From Armatimonadota bacterium (lineage in GTDB: Bacteria; Armatimonadota; Hebobacteria; CAIYQO01): 64,000 bases of DNA. The position numbers were made by a program, and so were the translations under genes. Positions 8,006 through 16,513 of the stretch are shown piece by piece. How positions within the stretch are numbered: the stretch's first letter is position 1; every line of letters begins with the position of its first letter. The notes beneath the pieces are model-generated. The model was not told where the DNA came from. It did not search any database and saw nothing but the letters and a program-made list of their open reading frames with translations. The DNA is taken from assembly GCA_029553475.1 (NCBI GenBank), contig JAKPKV010000173.1, positions 1 to 64,000 of the forward strand, written 5' to 3'.

Positions 8006-9373
8006 CTACGCCGGCACCTCGATGCCCCGCCGCAGCACGTCGGTGGCGACGTCGCCGTACGAGCGCTCGTTGATGGACAGGCCGTAGCGGCTGGCGCGGC
8101 CATCCACCACCAGGCGCAGCGGGCGCGTGCGCGGCTCAGGCAGGCGCAGGTCAATGCGGCGGTCGCCGAAGGTGGGCAGCACCAGGCCGAAATCGGTGAG
8201 CGCCAGCACCTCTTCGTAATCCGGCAGCACGCACAGGTCGCCGAAGCGCGGGTAGAGAGCGGCATACACGCGCGACGCCTGTGCGGCGGGCAGCGCGGCC
8301 AGCGCGGCGCGGCCGCGGTGCGCATACTCGGTAATGCCGCTCAGGCGAAAGGCTTCCAACAGCAGGATGGGCATCCACGGCGCGACGGTCGCCCACGCCG
8401 GCCCCGCGCCCACCGCGCCCGGGGATGGGGCGCCCGGCATGGGGCGCAGGCACTGGTGCAGGCACAGGCGGTCCAGCCAGACCAGCGCGTCGTCCAGCAC
8501 CGCCCAGTCGCCCTCCGCCGCCAGCGACAGGCCGCGCAGCACGCCGGCGGCGATCTCCGCCGGCGTGCCTTCACGCAGAAAGGGCTGCCAGTCGCGCGCC
8601 GGTCCGCGGGCGGGCAGGGGGGGCAGGTCACCCGCCGCGGGCGCAAAGGCGGCCGGCGGAGCCGGCAGATCGGCGCGCGCGAGCAGCCGCGTGAGCTGCT
8701 GAAATCCGCGACCGATCAGCGCCCGCGCATCGAGCACCAGCAGGCTGGACAGGCAGCGCGCCGACGAGCCCGGCGCCAGCGTCAGCGCCTGCTCCATCCC
8801 GCCGCCATCATCGGCAAGGTGGCGCAGCTGGCCGTCCGCATGGGGGTCCGGATCGGGCAGCAGCGCGGCGAAGCAGTGCGTGTCCTGCGCGAAGGCGGCC
8901 GGAGACGTGGCCAGCGCCGCGCCGGTGATGGCCTCGGTCGGCCAGCGCAGCGTCGCTTCGGCCAGGCCGCCCGTGAGAAACCACCGCTGCGCCAGCGCGC
9001 CGCCGGGCGGCGCCGGGCCGGTCAACTCGATCCACTGCCGGCACCAAGCATGGTCGGCGCCGAGGAGCAGCGTCATCTCCAGCTCGGCGTCACCCAGCCG
9101 TCCCTGCAGCGTCACGCCCCGGGTGGCGCCCGCCTCAAGCACCGGCGCGAAGGCGTAGACCGCCGCGCCCTGCTCCGCGCCGCCGGCATCGCGCAGCAGC
9201 AGGTCCACCGCCGGCGCGCTCGCCAGCAGGGGGATCCAGTGCCCGTGGGCGTCCCGCGCGTCCAGCATCAGCGTTTGCGCCCCGGTTTCCCGGGTGATGC
9301 GCAGGCGCAGCAGGCCGTTGTCGCAGATTTCGCATTCCTGATGACCGCGACGTTCGCAGGTGGAAGCCGTCAT
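8006..9373 (-). CDS. Hypothetical protein
   Basis: A 455-aa protein I cannot assign. It has no signal peptide or membrane segment. The first 270 residues look beta-rich (alternating patterns such as ELEMTLLLGADHAWCRQWIELTG) and the rest is helical with a Trp/Leu-rich stretch; a carbohydrate-active or epimerase-like architecture is conceivable but not shown by any motif. The N-terminus contains four cysteines or histidines (CERRGHQECEIC), which might bind a metal. It precedes the PHP gene by 37 nt and is probably co-transcribed with it. The start at 9373 is the first ATG after a promoter-size gap. Confidence 0.7.
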   Translation of the reverse strand: MTASTCERRGHQECEICDNGLLRLRITRETGAQTLMLDARDAHGHWIPLLASAPAVDLLLRDAGGAEQGAAVYAFAPVLEAGATRGVTLQGRLGDAELEMTLLLGADHAWCRQWIELTGPAPPGGALAQRWFLTGGLAEATLRWPTEAITGAALATSPAAFAQDTHCFAALLPDPDPHADGQLRHLADDGGGMEQALTLAPGSSARCLSSLLVLDARALIGRGFQQLTRLLARADLPAPPAAFAPAAGDLPPLPARGPARDWQPFLREGTPAEIAAGVLRGLSLAAEGDWAVLDDALVWLDRLCLHQCLRPMPGAPSPGAVGAGPAWATVAPWMPILLLEAFRLSGITEYAHRGRAALAALPAAQASRVYAALYPRFGDLCVLPDYEEVLALTDFGLVLPTFGDRRIDLRLPEPRTRPLRLVVDGRASRYGLSINERSYGDVATDVLRRGIEVPA

Positions 9374-9520
9374 GATGTCCCCAACCTCTCCGCCGCTGGC
9401 AGGGCGACCGCGGCGTCACACCACGGATATTCCACAGTACCCGGCCTTTTCCCCATACCCCGCGCGATTTCACCGCTGGCCTTGCTCGATGGCGATGACG
9501 GGGAGCGCGGGGCCGGCAGG

Positions 9521-9548
9521 TGGCAAGCGCGGGAAAACGCGGTATAAT
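9521..9548 (+). promoter_or_regulatory. Promoter for the secreted protein gene at 9576
   Basis: A perfect TATAAT at 9543-9548 with a weak -35 (TGGCAA, 9521-9526) 16 nt upstream. The predicted start near 9555 leaves a leader of about 20 nt before the ATG at 9576, which has GGAGG at 9565-9569. Confidence 0.6.
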
Positions 9549-9575
9549 ACGGGCAGACCGCCACGGAGGTTGCCC

Positions 9576-10418
9576 ATGGGCATGAGAGTGTCGTCGCTCG
9601 TCATCTGCAGTATCGTGCTGACCGCCGCCGTCGCCTGGGGGAAGGATACCGCTGATCCCGCCGCGCTGATGGCCCGCTCCGACGCACAATACTACTACCC
9701 CACGCAGGTCGGGCTGCACGACCTGGCGGTGGATCTCGTCATTGACGAGCTGCAAAACTCGCCGGTGGGAAAACTGGCGACGATCAGCTACTACTATGTG
9801 AACGAAGATCGCCAGCGCTTCGCGGTGGCGGGCCTGGACGACCAGTATGCCAAGTTCCGCGACGATCTGCTGGGGTTAGTGGACCCTTTATCGAATTACC
9901 TGGTGCCCCGTGCGTCCACGAACGCCTTTCATGGCCTTGACCTGCGCGTGGACCGGGTGAGCCGGCAGCTTGCCGGCCGCCCCGACACCACGTATTTCCT
10001 GCTGGTGGGCACCGCGAGCGACGCCGAGGCGATGGTGAAGGAATATCGCGTGCTGCTGGATGCCGCCGGCCTGGCCTGCCAGGTGGAGAGCGTGCTGAAG
10101 GACGGGTCCCGGCTGATGGCGCGCATTGATAACACGCGGGTCGGCGAGAAGTGGTGCATTCACCGCGTCACCACGCGCATGCTCGTCAATAACGCGCCCC
10201 AGTGGCGCATTGAAGCCGTGGAATACGCGCAGATAGACGGCTTTACCATGCCCGCCACGATCACCATCCGCCAGCGCAATGCCCTCAACCAGCCGGTGAA
10301 AGGCGCGCAGGACTGGACGATTCGCCTCACCAATTACCGCATCAACCAGGGGGTGGCGGCGGCCACGATTCCCCCGCCGCCGGCGCCTCCCGCGCCGCCG
10401 GCGGATGCGCCGACGTAA
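9576..10418 (+). CDS. Secreted protein, possibly LolA/MucB-like fold
   Basis: A 280-aa protein with a signal peptide (MGMRVSSLVICSIVLTAAVAWG, cleavage near residue 22). The C-terminal half has the alternating beta pattern seen in lipoprotein-carrier-like proteins (YRVLLDAAGLACQVESV, WRIEAVEYAQIDGFTMPATI), with a basic amphipathic TIRQRNALNQPVKG stretch, so a half-barrel lipid-binding fold is a reasonable guess. It ends in a proline/alanine tail. Start at 9576 is supported by GGAGG 6 nt upstream and a TATAAT promoter; the frame extends further upstream but without an initiation signal. No functional partner is adjacent, so the role is unknown. Confidence 0.75.
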   Translation: MGMRVSSLVICSIVLTAAVAWGKDTADPAALMARSDAQYYYPTQVGLHDLAVDLVIDELQNSPVGKLATISYYYVNEDRQRFAVAGLDDQYAKFRDDLLGLVDPLSNYLVPRASTNAFHGLDLRVDRVSRQLAGRPDTTYFLLVGTASDAEAMVKEYRVLLDAAGLACQVESVLKDGSRLMARIDNTRVGEKWCIHRVTTRMLVNNAPQWRIEAVEYAQIDGFTMPATITIRQRNALNQPVKGAQDWTIRLTNYRINQGVAAATIPPPPAPPAPPADAPT

Positions 10419-10480
10419 TGAACGCCTCCGCGAGGGGGCCATCCGCGCCGGGTGATCGCCTGCCCCCTCGTCCTCGTGTG

Positions 10481-10761
10481 CGTCCTCGTAGTCGTAGTCG
10501 AAATCGTCCTCGAAATCGGCTACGGGCGGACAGGATGTCCGCGCTCCGACTCGTACTCGTGCTCGAATACGGGCTTCGCTTCTTCACCGCGTGTCGGATC
10601 GCCACGTCCCGGACTGCCCGACGCGCGGTCCCACCGCGCTCGGCTTCAGCATAGCCGTTTCGAGTACGAGTCGTGCCCCGTCGGAGCGCCCATCGGAGCG
10701 CGGACATCCTGTCCGCCCGTAGCCGATTTCGAGGACGATTTCGACTACGACTACGAGGACG
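10481..10761. repeat. Large inverted-repeat element with 69-bp perfect arms
   Basis: Positions 10481-10549 and 10693-10761 are perfect reverse complements over 69 nt, separated by 143 nt. The inner end of each arm carries a small palindrome, CGGACAGGATGTCCG-type, after CGGCTACGGG. The outer parts are built from short units such as CGTAGT and CGAAAT and CGTCCT. Degenerate continuations of the symmetry (ACTCGTACTCG motifs) lie inside at about 10550-10570 and 10660-10672. It sits alone in the 584-nt gap 10419-11002 with no coding sequence. It looks like a non-autonomous mobile repeat (MITE or REPIN). Confidence 0.85.
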
Positions 10762-11002
10762 ACTACGAGTACGAGCACGACTACGTAAGGATACGCGAAC
10801 CCTATCGTGACGCATATGCCCCGTCCACGCCGGCCGCGCCCCCCGCATGTTCGCGCAGGAGGGGCATGCCAGCGCTGCCATACCGGGCACAGGCGGGCGT
10901 TTTTTCGACAGAAATACGGTATCCGCGCGGATTGGTTGCAACGAACTGCGGCGGGCGGTGTCAGTAGGCATGGAGCAACGGTCCGTTGCGGAAAGTACGA
11001 AG

Positions 11003-12199
11003 ATGCGGTGCCCGTTCAGTGACGAGTTGCAGAGCGATGAGGTCAACGCCGAGGATCCCCGGATCGCGGCGCATCTTGCCGCGTGCCCGACGTGCCGCGA
11101 GGAGCAGGCGCTGCGCGCGCTGCTGGCGGCGCTGCCGGCCATCGAACCCCCCGCCGATCTCGCCGCGCGGGCGGCGGCGCTGCCGGCGACGGCCGCGCCC
11201 CTCACCTGCGAGGAAACCCTCGAGCGGCTGGAAACCTACCGCGAAGGCGAGTTGACCCTGGCGCAGACGTTCCTGGTAGAGGAGCACCTGCTGTGGTGCG
11301 CGGCGTGCGCGGCGGAGCTGGAGCGAGCCGATCAGGTGCGCGTGCTGCTCGCCGAGCTGCCCGAGCTCTCCGCGCCCGCCGCCATCGCCGTGCGTATCGC
11401 CGCCGCGCGCGTCCCCTGGTGGCAGCACCTGCTGCCGCGGGCGCCGGCCTGGGGCCTTGGCTTCGCCGCCGCCGCGCTGCTGGTGGTCGCGCTGGCGACC
11501 GGCCTGCTGCGCCAGCCGAATACGGACGTCGCGCGCCCGGCGCCGGCGCCGCTGCCGGTAGTGGACGCTCTCCCGGAGACGAACCCCGCCGTGAGCGACG
11601 CCCGCCCGGCGGCGCGGCCGGTCGCGCCGAATCCGGTCACGGCCCCGGCGACGCGGCCCGTCGCGAAGACGCCGCCGGCGCCCGTGATCAAGAATCCACC
11701 CGCTGCCGCCTCCGCGGCTGACGCCCCGGCGGCACATGCGCTCGCTCCGGATCTCGCCCCGGCGGCGGCCCCGCGCGTCCGCCCGACGGTGCTGGTGCGC
11801 ACGCTGCCGCCGGCCGTCGCGGCCCGCCGCGTCTACGACACGCCGCGCCCCGATCCCGCCCCGCGGGCGCCGGAAGCGGCGCCGGACTACACCGCCTCGG
11901 CGCGCGACGACATGCTGCGCGTGGCGCGGGAAGAAGAGCTGGCGGCGATTGAAGAATCCCTCTCCAGCGCGCCGGGCGAGATGATCGCCGCCGTGGCGCG
12001 CCGCCGGCCGGAGGTGGCGCCCACGGCGGCCGTCGCCGCGGCCGCCGCCGCCGACAGCAGCGCCGCGCGCGCGGAAGAGCTGCGCAAAGCCATTATCGAA
12101 GACCTGCGCCGGCGAAACGCGCCGGCCAACCCCAAACCGATTGTCATCCGCAACACCGAGCGCGACGCGCGCGCCGGCGTCCTGGTGACGATCCACTGA
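11003..12199 (+). CDS. Anti-sigma-factor-like membrane protein with two zinc-finger domains
   Basis: A 398-aa single-pass membrane protein. It has two successive anti-sigma zinc-finger modules: C3, H24, C28, C31 and C69, H95, C99, C102 (HLAACPTC and HLLWCAAC are the HX3CX2C cores). A membrane helix follows at about residues 148-168. The rest is a long Ala/Pro-rich periplasmic part with a charged helical C-terminus. The start at 11003 is chosen because it places C3, the first ligand, in the normal position and GGAAAG lies just upstream; an ATG at 10970 is also in frame. Such proteins normally hold an ECF sigma factor at the membrane, but no sigma gene is adjacent. The next gene, 60 nt downstream, encodes a beta-barrel. 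Confidence 0.8.
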   Translation: MRCPFSDELQSDEVNAEDPRIAAHLAACPTCREEQALRALLAALPAIEPPADLAARAAALPATAAPLTCEETLERLETYREGELTLAQTFLVEEHLLWCAACAAELERADQVRVLLAELPELSAPAAIAVRIAAARVPWWQHLLPRAPAWGLGFAAAALLVVALATGLLRQPNTDVARPAPAPLPVVDALPETNPAVSDARPAARPVAPNPVTAPATRPVAKTPPAPVIKNPPAAASAADAPAAHALAPDLAPAAAPRVRPTVLVRTLPPAVAARRVYDTPRPDPAPRAPEAAPDYTASARDDMLRVAREEELAAIEESLSSAPGEMIAAVARRRPEVAPTAAVAAAAAADSSAARAEELRKAIIEDLRRRNAPANPKPIVIRNTERDARAGVLVTIH

Positions 12200-12259
12200 T
12201 TGGCCGCCGACCGGCGGCGATGCCCTGCTGCTGACCCCCGCGGGCAGCACCACGGGTGA

Positions 12260-14842
12260 GTGAAGACAGCGATGACGCTGGATGGGAGACAACCAAAGAG
12301 CGTGACGAGGGCCGCGACGCCGGGGATGCGGGCACTGATGAGCTGCCTGCTGCTCCTGCTCGCGGCCGCGCTCGTGCGGGCCGTCCAGCCTGTCGGCCCG
12401 GCGGACGCCGGCGCGCCCGCGCCCGTGCGCTCGGCGATCACCCCGTTGTACCTGGAACACGCGGCCGGCCCGCACACGCTGACGCCCGAAGACGGCTGGC
12501 AGGTGGGCGGCGTGAACACGCATGTCGCGGTGGGCGGCGCCTTGAGCCTGTCGGGCGGCTATTATTACAGCCGCGCGCTGGCGGCGCGGCAACTGCTCGA
12601 TCCGCGCGAACCCGCCGCCTCGGCGTTCGATCCGCGCGCGCGCGCCGGCGAGGTGCCGCTTTTGCGCCTGTTCGACGCCGGTCCCAGTCATGGGGATGCC
12701 ACCGCCGATCAACTGACCTTCCAACGCCTGAACTACACGAAAGGCGGGCTGAAGTTCAGCGGCAGCTACCTAGACGTCGGCACAGAGTTCAAGGGGCTGG
12801 ACCCCCTGAAGCAGCAGTTGGCCGGCAGCGATCCGGCGGCGGCGAAGGCGCTGGCGCCGGGGATGAGCCAGCGCGATTACACGATGAGCTATACCGGCGC
12901 GCACGGGATGCGCTTCTCCTCGACATACGCGCGCGTGGCGCATACGGAGATCGGGCACCCGGCGGACGGCCTCATCCGCACCACGGCGACCCACGGCATC
13001 GGGCTGGCGCTCGGCCAGCGCCACAAGCTGGACTACACCGTCTCGTCGCTGACCGAGGCGTGGGATCCCGAAAAGCAGAGCGCGGATAGAGTGGATAGAG
13101 ACGTTGATACGCAGGCGCTGCGCCTGTCCGGAGGCCTGGGGCGGAAGTCGGAATTCGCCATCGGGCAGATGCTCACCAGCACCACCGCCGGCGGCGCGCG
13201 GACGGACGTGACCCAGCGCGACGTGGCGATGAAGTGGAACGAGTGGAAATCGCTGGCGTTCAGTGCGGGCTACACCACGCAAGAGACCGAGCAGGCGCAT
13301 GAGCGGGCCGATACGCTGGCGCTGGATTTCGCCGCCCCGCTCTCCGCCGCCTGCAAATTGACCGGCAAGCTCGCGCGGACGGAGGTGGAACAGCAGGGGG
13401 CCGGCCAGACGCAGGAACAAAACCTGCTCGACCTGCGGTTGACGAGCCGGCTCACGCCGCGCCTGCAGCTCACCAGCCACTATAAAGATACCGAGGCGCT
13501 GGACGCCAGCACGGAGAAGCTGCGCGATTACCAACTGGCCTACGCGTTGACCGAGCGCTGGAAAGCCACCTGTCGCCTGAGCACGCTGGACCGCTCGACG
13601 ACGGGCGAGTCGGCGATGGTGGAATACGGCGTCATCGGCCAGGTGGGCGCGAAGGCGCGGCCGCGGCAGTTGACCCTGCATCACCGCGACGAGAGGCTGC
13701 CGGGCGACGCGACGCAGGGCCGCACCGTGCTGGCCTACGCGCAGCCGCTGGGAAAGGCGAAGTCGCCGATCGTGCTGCAGGTGAAGGCGGGCGACTACGC
13801 CTACACCACGCAAGGCGACCGCAAAGAGAAGGTGCTGCTTTCGGCGCAAATCCTCGCTGCCAAACCGACCCCGCGGTCCACCTTCGCCATCGGCTATTAC
13901 GACGGCCCGGTGGTGGGCGCCGACGCCATCAGCTATCGCGCGTGGGGACGCAAGCTGCCGGCGAAGCAGGACGCCGCCTGGCAGACGGCGGACATGGCCG
14001 ACTATGACGAGCTGGGCGGCGAGCTGACGCACGCGCTCACTGATCACACGAAGGTGATGGCCCGCCGCTACGCCGGGAATATCGCGGGCGTCGGCGATCA
14101 GGAGACGACCGAGTACGGCGCCGAGCAGCGCTTCGGCGCACTGACGCTCACCGGCGGCCAGCGCGAGACGGAGCTGCCCGACCAGGCGGAGACCCAGGAA
14201 GAAAGCTGGTGGCGCGCCGCGCTGCCGCTGGCGCAGCAACTCCCGGACTGGGCGACGGGGTCGCTGCGCGTGACGCTGTTTAGCGACGGCGCCTCCTGGG
14301 GGGGGAACGCGGCCCCCGCGTGGGCGGCGAAACCGACCCCCGGCCTGGAAGTGGGCCGGCGCAACGTGCTGATCGGCGACCAGCGCGTGGACGGCGAGGA
14401 CGCCCGCTACGCGACGATGCTCGGCCGACGGTTCTTCCTGCACGGCAGCTACGAGCGCAACCCGAACAAGCCGAACACCGCGGCCGAAGTGGAGGCCGTG
14501 CGCCGCGGGCTGTGCCACCTGGCCGTTGCCGCCTCCCCGACGATGACGCTGTTTGCGCGCTACCTTGACGAAGGGACGCTGGACGGCGCCACCGCCACGC
14601 GTACCCGCAGTCTGGGCGTCATCGGCGCCTTCTCGGCGCAGGAGCGCCTGCAACTGCAGATGGACCTGGTGCGGCAGACGGCGGAGGCCTCCCCCCGCAC
14701 CGGCGTCGCCTACACGCTGGAATACGCGCGCGCGATGGATGCCGACAACAGCCTGTCGCTGAAAGCCCGTCTCACCGCGAAAGCTTTCTGCCAGCCGGAC
14801 GACGGCCTCCGCCTGGAGTGCAGCTATCGGAAAGCCTTTTAG
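12260..14842 (+). CDS. Large putative outer-membrane beta-barrel protein
   Basis: An 860-aa exported protein. A hydrophobic signal sequence occupies residues 23-41 (MRALMSCLLLLLAAALVRA), so initiation at the ATG at 12326 is a good alternative. From about residue 85 to the end the sequence is a long series of short amphipathic strands (for example LKFSGSYLDVG, KLDYTVSSLTEAW, LQLTSHYKDTEA) separated by polar turns, and the last residues LECSYRKAF end in Phe with Tyr at -5, the signature of outer-membrane beta-barrels recognised by BamA. A rough strand count suggests a large barrel. I do not recognise a substrate or named family. It follows the anti-sigma-like gene by 60 nt and is probably co-transcribed, suggesting an envelope role. 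Confidence 0.75.
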   Translation: MKTAMTLDGRQPKSVTRAATPGMRALMSCLLLLLAAALVRAVQPVGPADAGAPAPVRSAITPLYLEHAAGPHTLTPEDGWQVGGVNTHVAVGGALSLSGGYYYSRALAARQLLDPREPAASAFDPRARAGEVPLLRLFDAGPSHGDATADQLTFQRLNYTKGGLKFSGSYLDVGTEFKGLDPLKQQLAGSDPAAAKALAPGMSQRDYTMSYTGAHGMRFSSTYARVAHTEIGHPADGLIRTTATHGIGLALGQRHKLDYTVSSLTEAWDPEKQSADRVDRDVDTQALRLSGGLGRKSEFAIGQMLTSTTAGGARTDVTQRDVAMKWNEWKSLAFSAGYTTQETEQAHERADTLALDFAAPLSAACKLTGKLARTEVEQQGAGQTQEQNLLDLRLTSRLTPRLQLTSHYKDTEALDASTEKLRDYQLAYALTERWKATCRLSTLDRSTTGESAMVEYGVIGQVGAKARPRQLTLHHRDERLPGDATQGRTVLAYAQPLGKAKSPIVLQVKAGDYAYTTQGDRKEKVLLSAQILAAKPTPRSTFAIGYYDGPVVGADAISYRAWGRKLPAKQDAAWQTADMADYDELGGELTHALTDHTKVMARRYAGNIAGVGDQETTEYGAEQRFGALTLTGGQRETELPDQAETQEESWWRAALPLAQQLPDWATGSLRVTLFSDGASWGGNAAPAWAAKPTPGLEVGRRNVLIGDQRVDGEDARYATMLGRRFFLHGSYERNPNKPNTAAEVEAVRRGLCHLAVAASPTMTLFARYLDEGTLDGATATRTRSLGVIGAFSAQERLQLQMDLVRQTAEASPRTGVAYTLEYARAMDADNSLSLKARLTAKAFCQPDDGLRLECSYRKAF

Positions 14843-14967
14843 GCCGCGCTTGGCCGTCAGGCTTCGCCCCGGGCGATACCCCGCCGCTGTTCGCGACCAT
14901 CCGGCGGTCCCATCACGGGTTTTCGCCCTGACCAATGGCGTGTACAATGACACCAGGAGGATCCGGC

Positions 14968-15237
14968 ATGTCACCTGATTTCAAAGAATGCGAAGCGCTG
15001 GCGATGCATCTATCCGCGCACGAACGCGCCACCCTGGCCGCACGGTTGCTGGCCAGCCTTGATGAGCGTGACGATACCGAGAGCGAGCGCCTATGGGTGG
15101 ATGAAGCTGAACGCCGGTATCAGGAATACAAGCAGGGCCGGATATCAGCACGTCCGGCGAATGAGGCGCTCCACAACGCCCGGACGCGCCTCCGAGGAAA
15201 ACGACGGTTTTCCTCGAACCCGCCGAGTATGAAATGA
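14968..15237 (+). CDS. Addiction-module antitoxin (Unstab_antitox family)
   Basis: An 89-aa antitoxin. The sequence MHLSAHERATLAARLLASLDE, then a W-x3-E-x2-R-Y-x2-Y run and KQGRISARPANEAL, matches the PF09720 family that pairs with ParE/RelE toxins. Start at 14968 is set by AGGAGG at 14955-14960. A TACAAT at 14943-14948 could be the -10 of the operon, though no good -35 is present. The family normally ends just after the RTRLR found near residue 73; here 16 further residues follow that overlap the toxin's conserved first strand in another frame. It overlaps the toxin ORF by 4 nt (ATGA at 15234). Confidence 0.85.
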   Translation: MSPDFKECEALAMHLSAHERATLAARLLASLDERDDTESERLWVDEAERRYQEYKQGRISARPANEALHNARTRLRGKRRFSSNPPSMK

Positions 15238-15488
15238 TTGATGCCGCGCGGTATTACGAGCAGCAGGTTGCCGGTCTTGGTACGGTATTTTTAGATAAGC
15301 TTGAAGCAGCCATATTCGATATCGCGAAGCATCCCTACCGCTGGCCAATTCTTCGCGCGGGCATACGCCGTCGCCTGATACACCGATTTCCTTACGGCCT
15401 GTACTATCGTATCGAAAAAAATACTGTGGTCATTGTGGCCGTTGCGCATCTTCATCGTCGGCCAATGTATTGGATCAATCGCGTTTGA
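15234..15488 (+). CDS. ParE/RelE-family toxin, N-terminus possibly truncated
   Basis: An 84-aa toxin as read from the ATG at 15234. It has the ParE/RelE pattern: ARYYEQQVAGLG, FLDKLEAAI, RRRLIHRFPYGLYYRI, VVIVAVAHLHRRPMYW. These toxins either cleave mRNA on the ribosome or poison gyrase; which cannot be told. The conserved first beta strand (VFLEPAEYE) is encoded in the same frame just upstream (15207-15233), but no ATG, GTG or TTG precedes it before an in-frame stop at 15162. So the toxin either initiates internally without strand one, uses a rare codon, or has lost its start by an indel. The antitoxin gene precedes it in one operon. Confidence 0.8.
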   Translation: MIDAARYYEQQVAGLGTVFLDKLEAAIFDIAKHPYRWPILRAGIRRRLIHRFPYGLYYRIEKNTVVIVAVAHLHRRPMYWINRV

Positions 15489-15521
15489 CTCAAGTCGCTT
15501 TGCGAAAGGGCCTGCCAGCAT

Positions 15522-16379
15522 ATGATCTCCATCGTCATTCCCAGCCTGAACAAGCTCGCGTATACGCGCCGCTGCCTGGACAGCCTGCTGCTGACGGCGG
15601 GCGTCGCGTTCGAGTTCGTCATCGTGGATAATGGCTCGGCGGACGGGACGGCGGAGTATCTGCTGGACTTTCGCCGGCGGACGGCGGCGGCGGGCATTCC
15701 CACCACCGTGCTCTTCAACGACCGCAACGTGGGGGCGTGCACGGCGCGCAACCAGGCCATCGGCCTCTGCCGCGGGGCGGAGATCGCCTTCCTCGATAAC
15801 GACATCGTGCTGCGCGACCGCCGCTGGCTGCAGGTGCTGCGCGACACGCTCTGCAGCGACGACCGCATCGCGCTGGTCACCCCGAAGCTCCTCTTCCCCT
15901 TCCCGCCGTATAATATCGAGCACGTGGGCATCGCCATCTCGCCCAACGGCCGCGTCGGCTACCCCGGCCGCAACGCGCCGCACGACGATCCGGCGTACAC
16001 TACCCGCCGCGAGCTGCAGGGCGCGGCCAGCGCGTGCATCCTGGTGAAGCGGGGCGTGCTCGACGAGGTGGGCGGCTTCGACGACGTCTACAACCCGGTG
16101 CAGTTCGAAGACCTCGATCTGGAATACCGCATGAAGGCCCGCGGCTACACCCTCGTCTACGAGCCGGCGGTGGAGATGTACCATTTTGAAAACGTCACCA
16201 CCGACAACACCCCCGGCCTCAACTTCAAATACCAGACGGTGAAGAACCTGCTCGAATTCACGCGCCGCTACCAATCCGTCTTCGCCCACGAAGGCGGCCC
16301 CGCCGATGACCAACTCGTCTGGGAAGACCTGCCCCGCCGCCGCATCGAGGAGATCGGGGAGTTGGAAGTACGGGAATAA
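15522..16379 (+). CDS. GT2 family glycosyltransferase
   Basis: A 285-aa cytoplasmic, rhamnosyltransferase-like GT-A enzyme that adds a sugar from a nucleotide donor. The N-terminus MISIVIPSLNKLAYTRRCLDSLL, VIVDNGSADGT, NVGACTARNQAI, and AFLDNDIVL (the DXD-equivalent) are typical; EDLDLEYRMKARGY near residue 205 supplies the catalytic base region. It lacks membrane segments, unlike the GT2 at 3757. It follows the toxin by 33 nt but is unrelated to it. The acceptor is unknown. Confidence 0.92.
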   Translation: MISIVIPSLNKLAYTRRCLDSLLLTAGVAFEFVIVDNGSADGTAEYLLDFRRRTAAAGIPTTVLFNDRNVGACTARNQAIGLCRGAEIAFLDNDIVLRDRRWLQVLRDTLCSDDRIALVTPKLLFPFPPYNIEHVGIAISPNGRVGYPGRNAPHDDPAYTTRRELQGAASACILVKRGVLDEVGGFDDVYNPVQFEDLDLEYRMKARGYTLVYEPAVEMYHFENVTTDNTPGLNFKYQTVKNLLEFTRRYQSVFAHEGGPADDQLVWEDLPRRRIEEIGELEVRE

Positions 16380-16380
16380 T

Positions 16381-16429
16381 CCGGGAGCGCCGGTGTCCTC
16401 ACCGGCATATCTACAATGATGAGCCGGTC
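16381..16429. repeat. Partial copy of the CGCCGGTGTC-TCACCGGCAT hairpin family
   Basis: The stretch CGCCGGTGTCCTCACCGGCA at 16388-16407, followed by a degenerate ATATCTACAATGATGAGCCGGT, matches the left arm, loop and part of the right arm of the repeat at 5545-5609. It lies directly after the GT2 stop and could form a hairpin. No T-tract follows. Confidence 0.6.
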
Positions 16430-16513
16430 AAGCTACTGTGAAGAAGGAGTCCTCGCCTTACTCGCGAATAAAAACCACAACAAAACACACACAAACGCAC
16501 AAAGGAGCACGTG

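Noticed and set aside
12770-14974. 734-aa minus-strand open frame over the beta-barrel gene
   Set aside because: Antisense shadow; the plus frame has a signal sequence and an outer-membrane C-terminal signature.
15161-15163. ATG as an upstream start for the toxin
   Set aside because: It is not in the toxin frame; in that frame position 15162 reads TGA.
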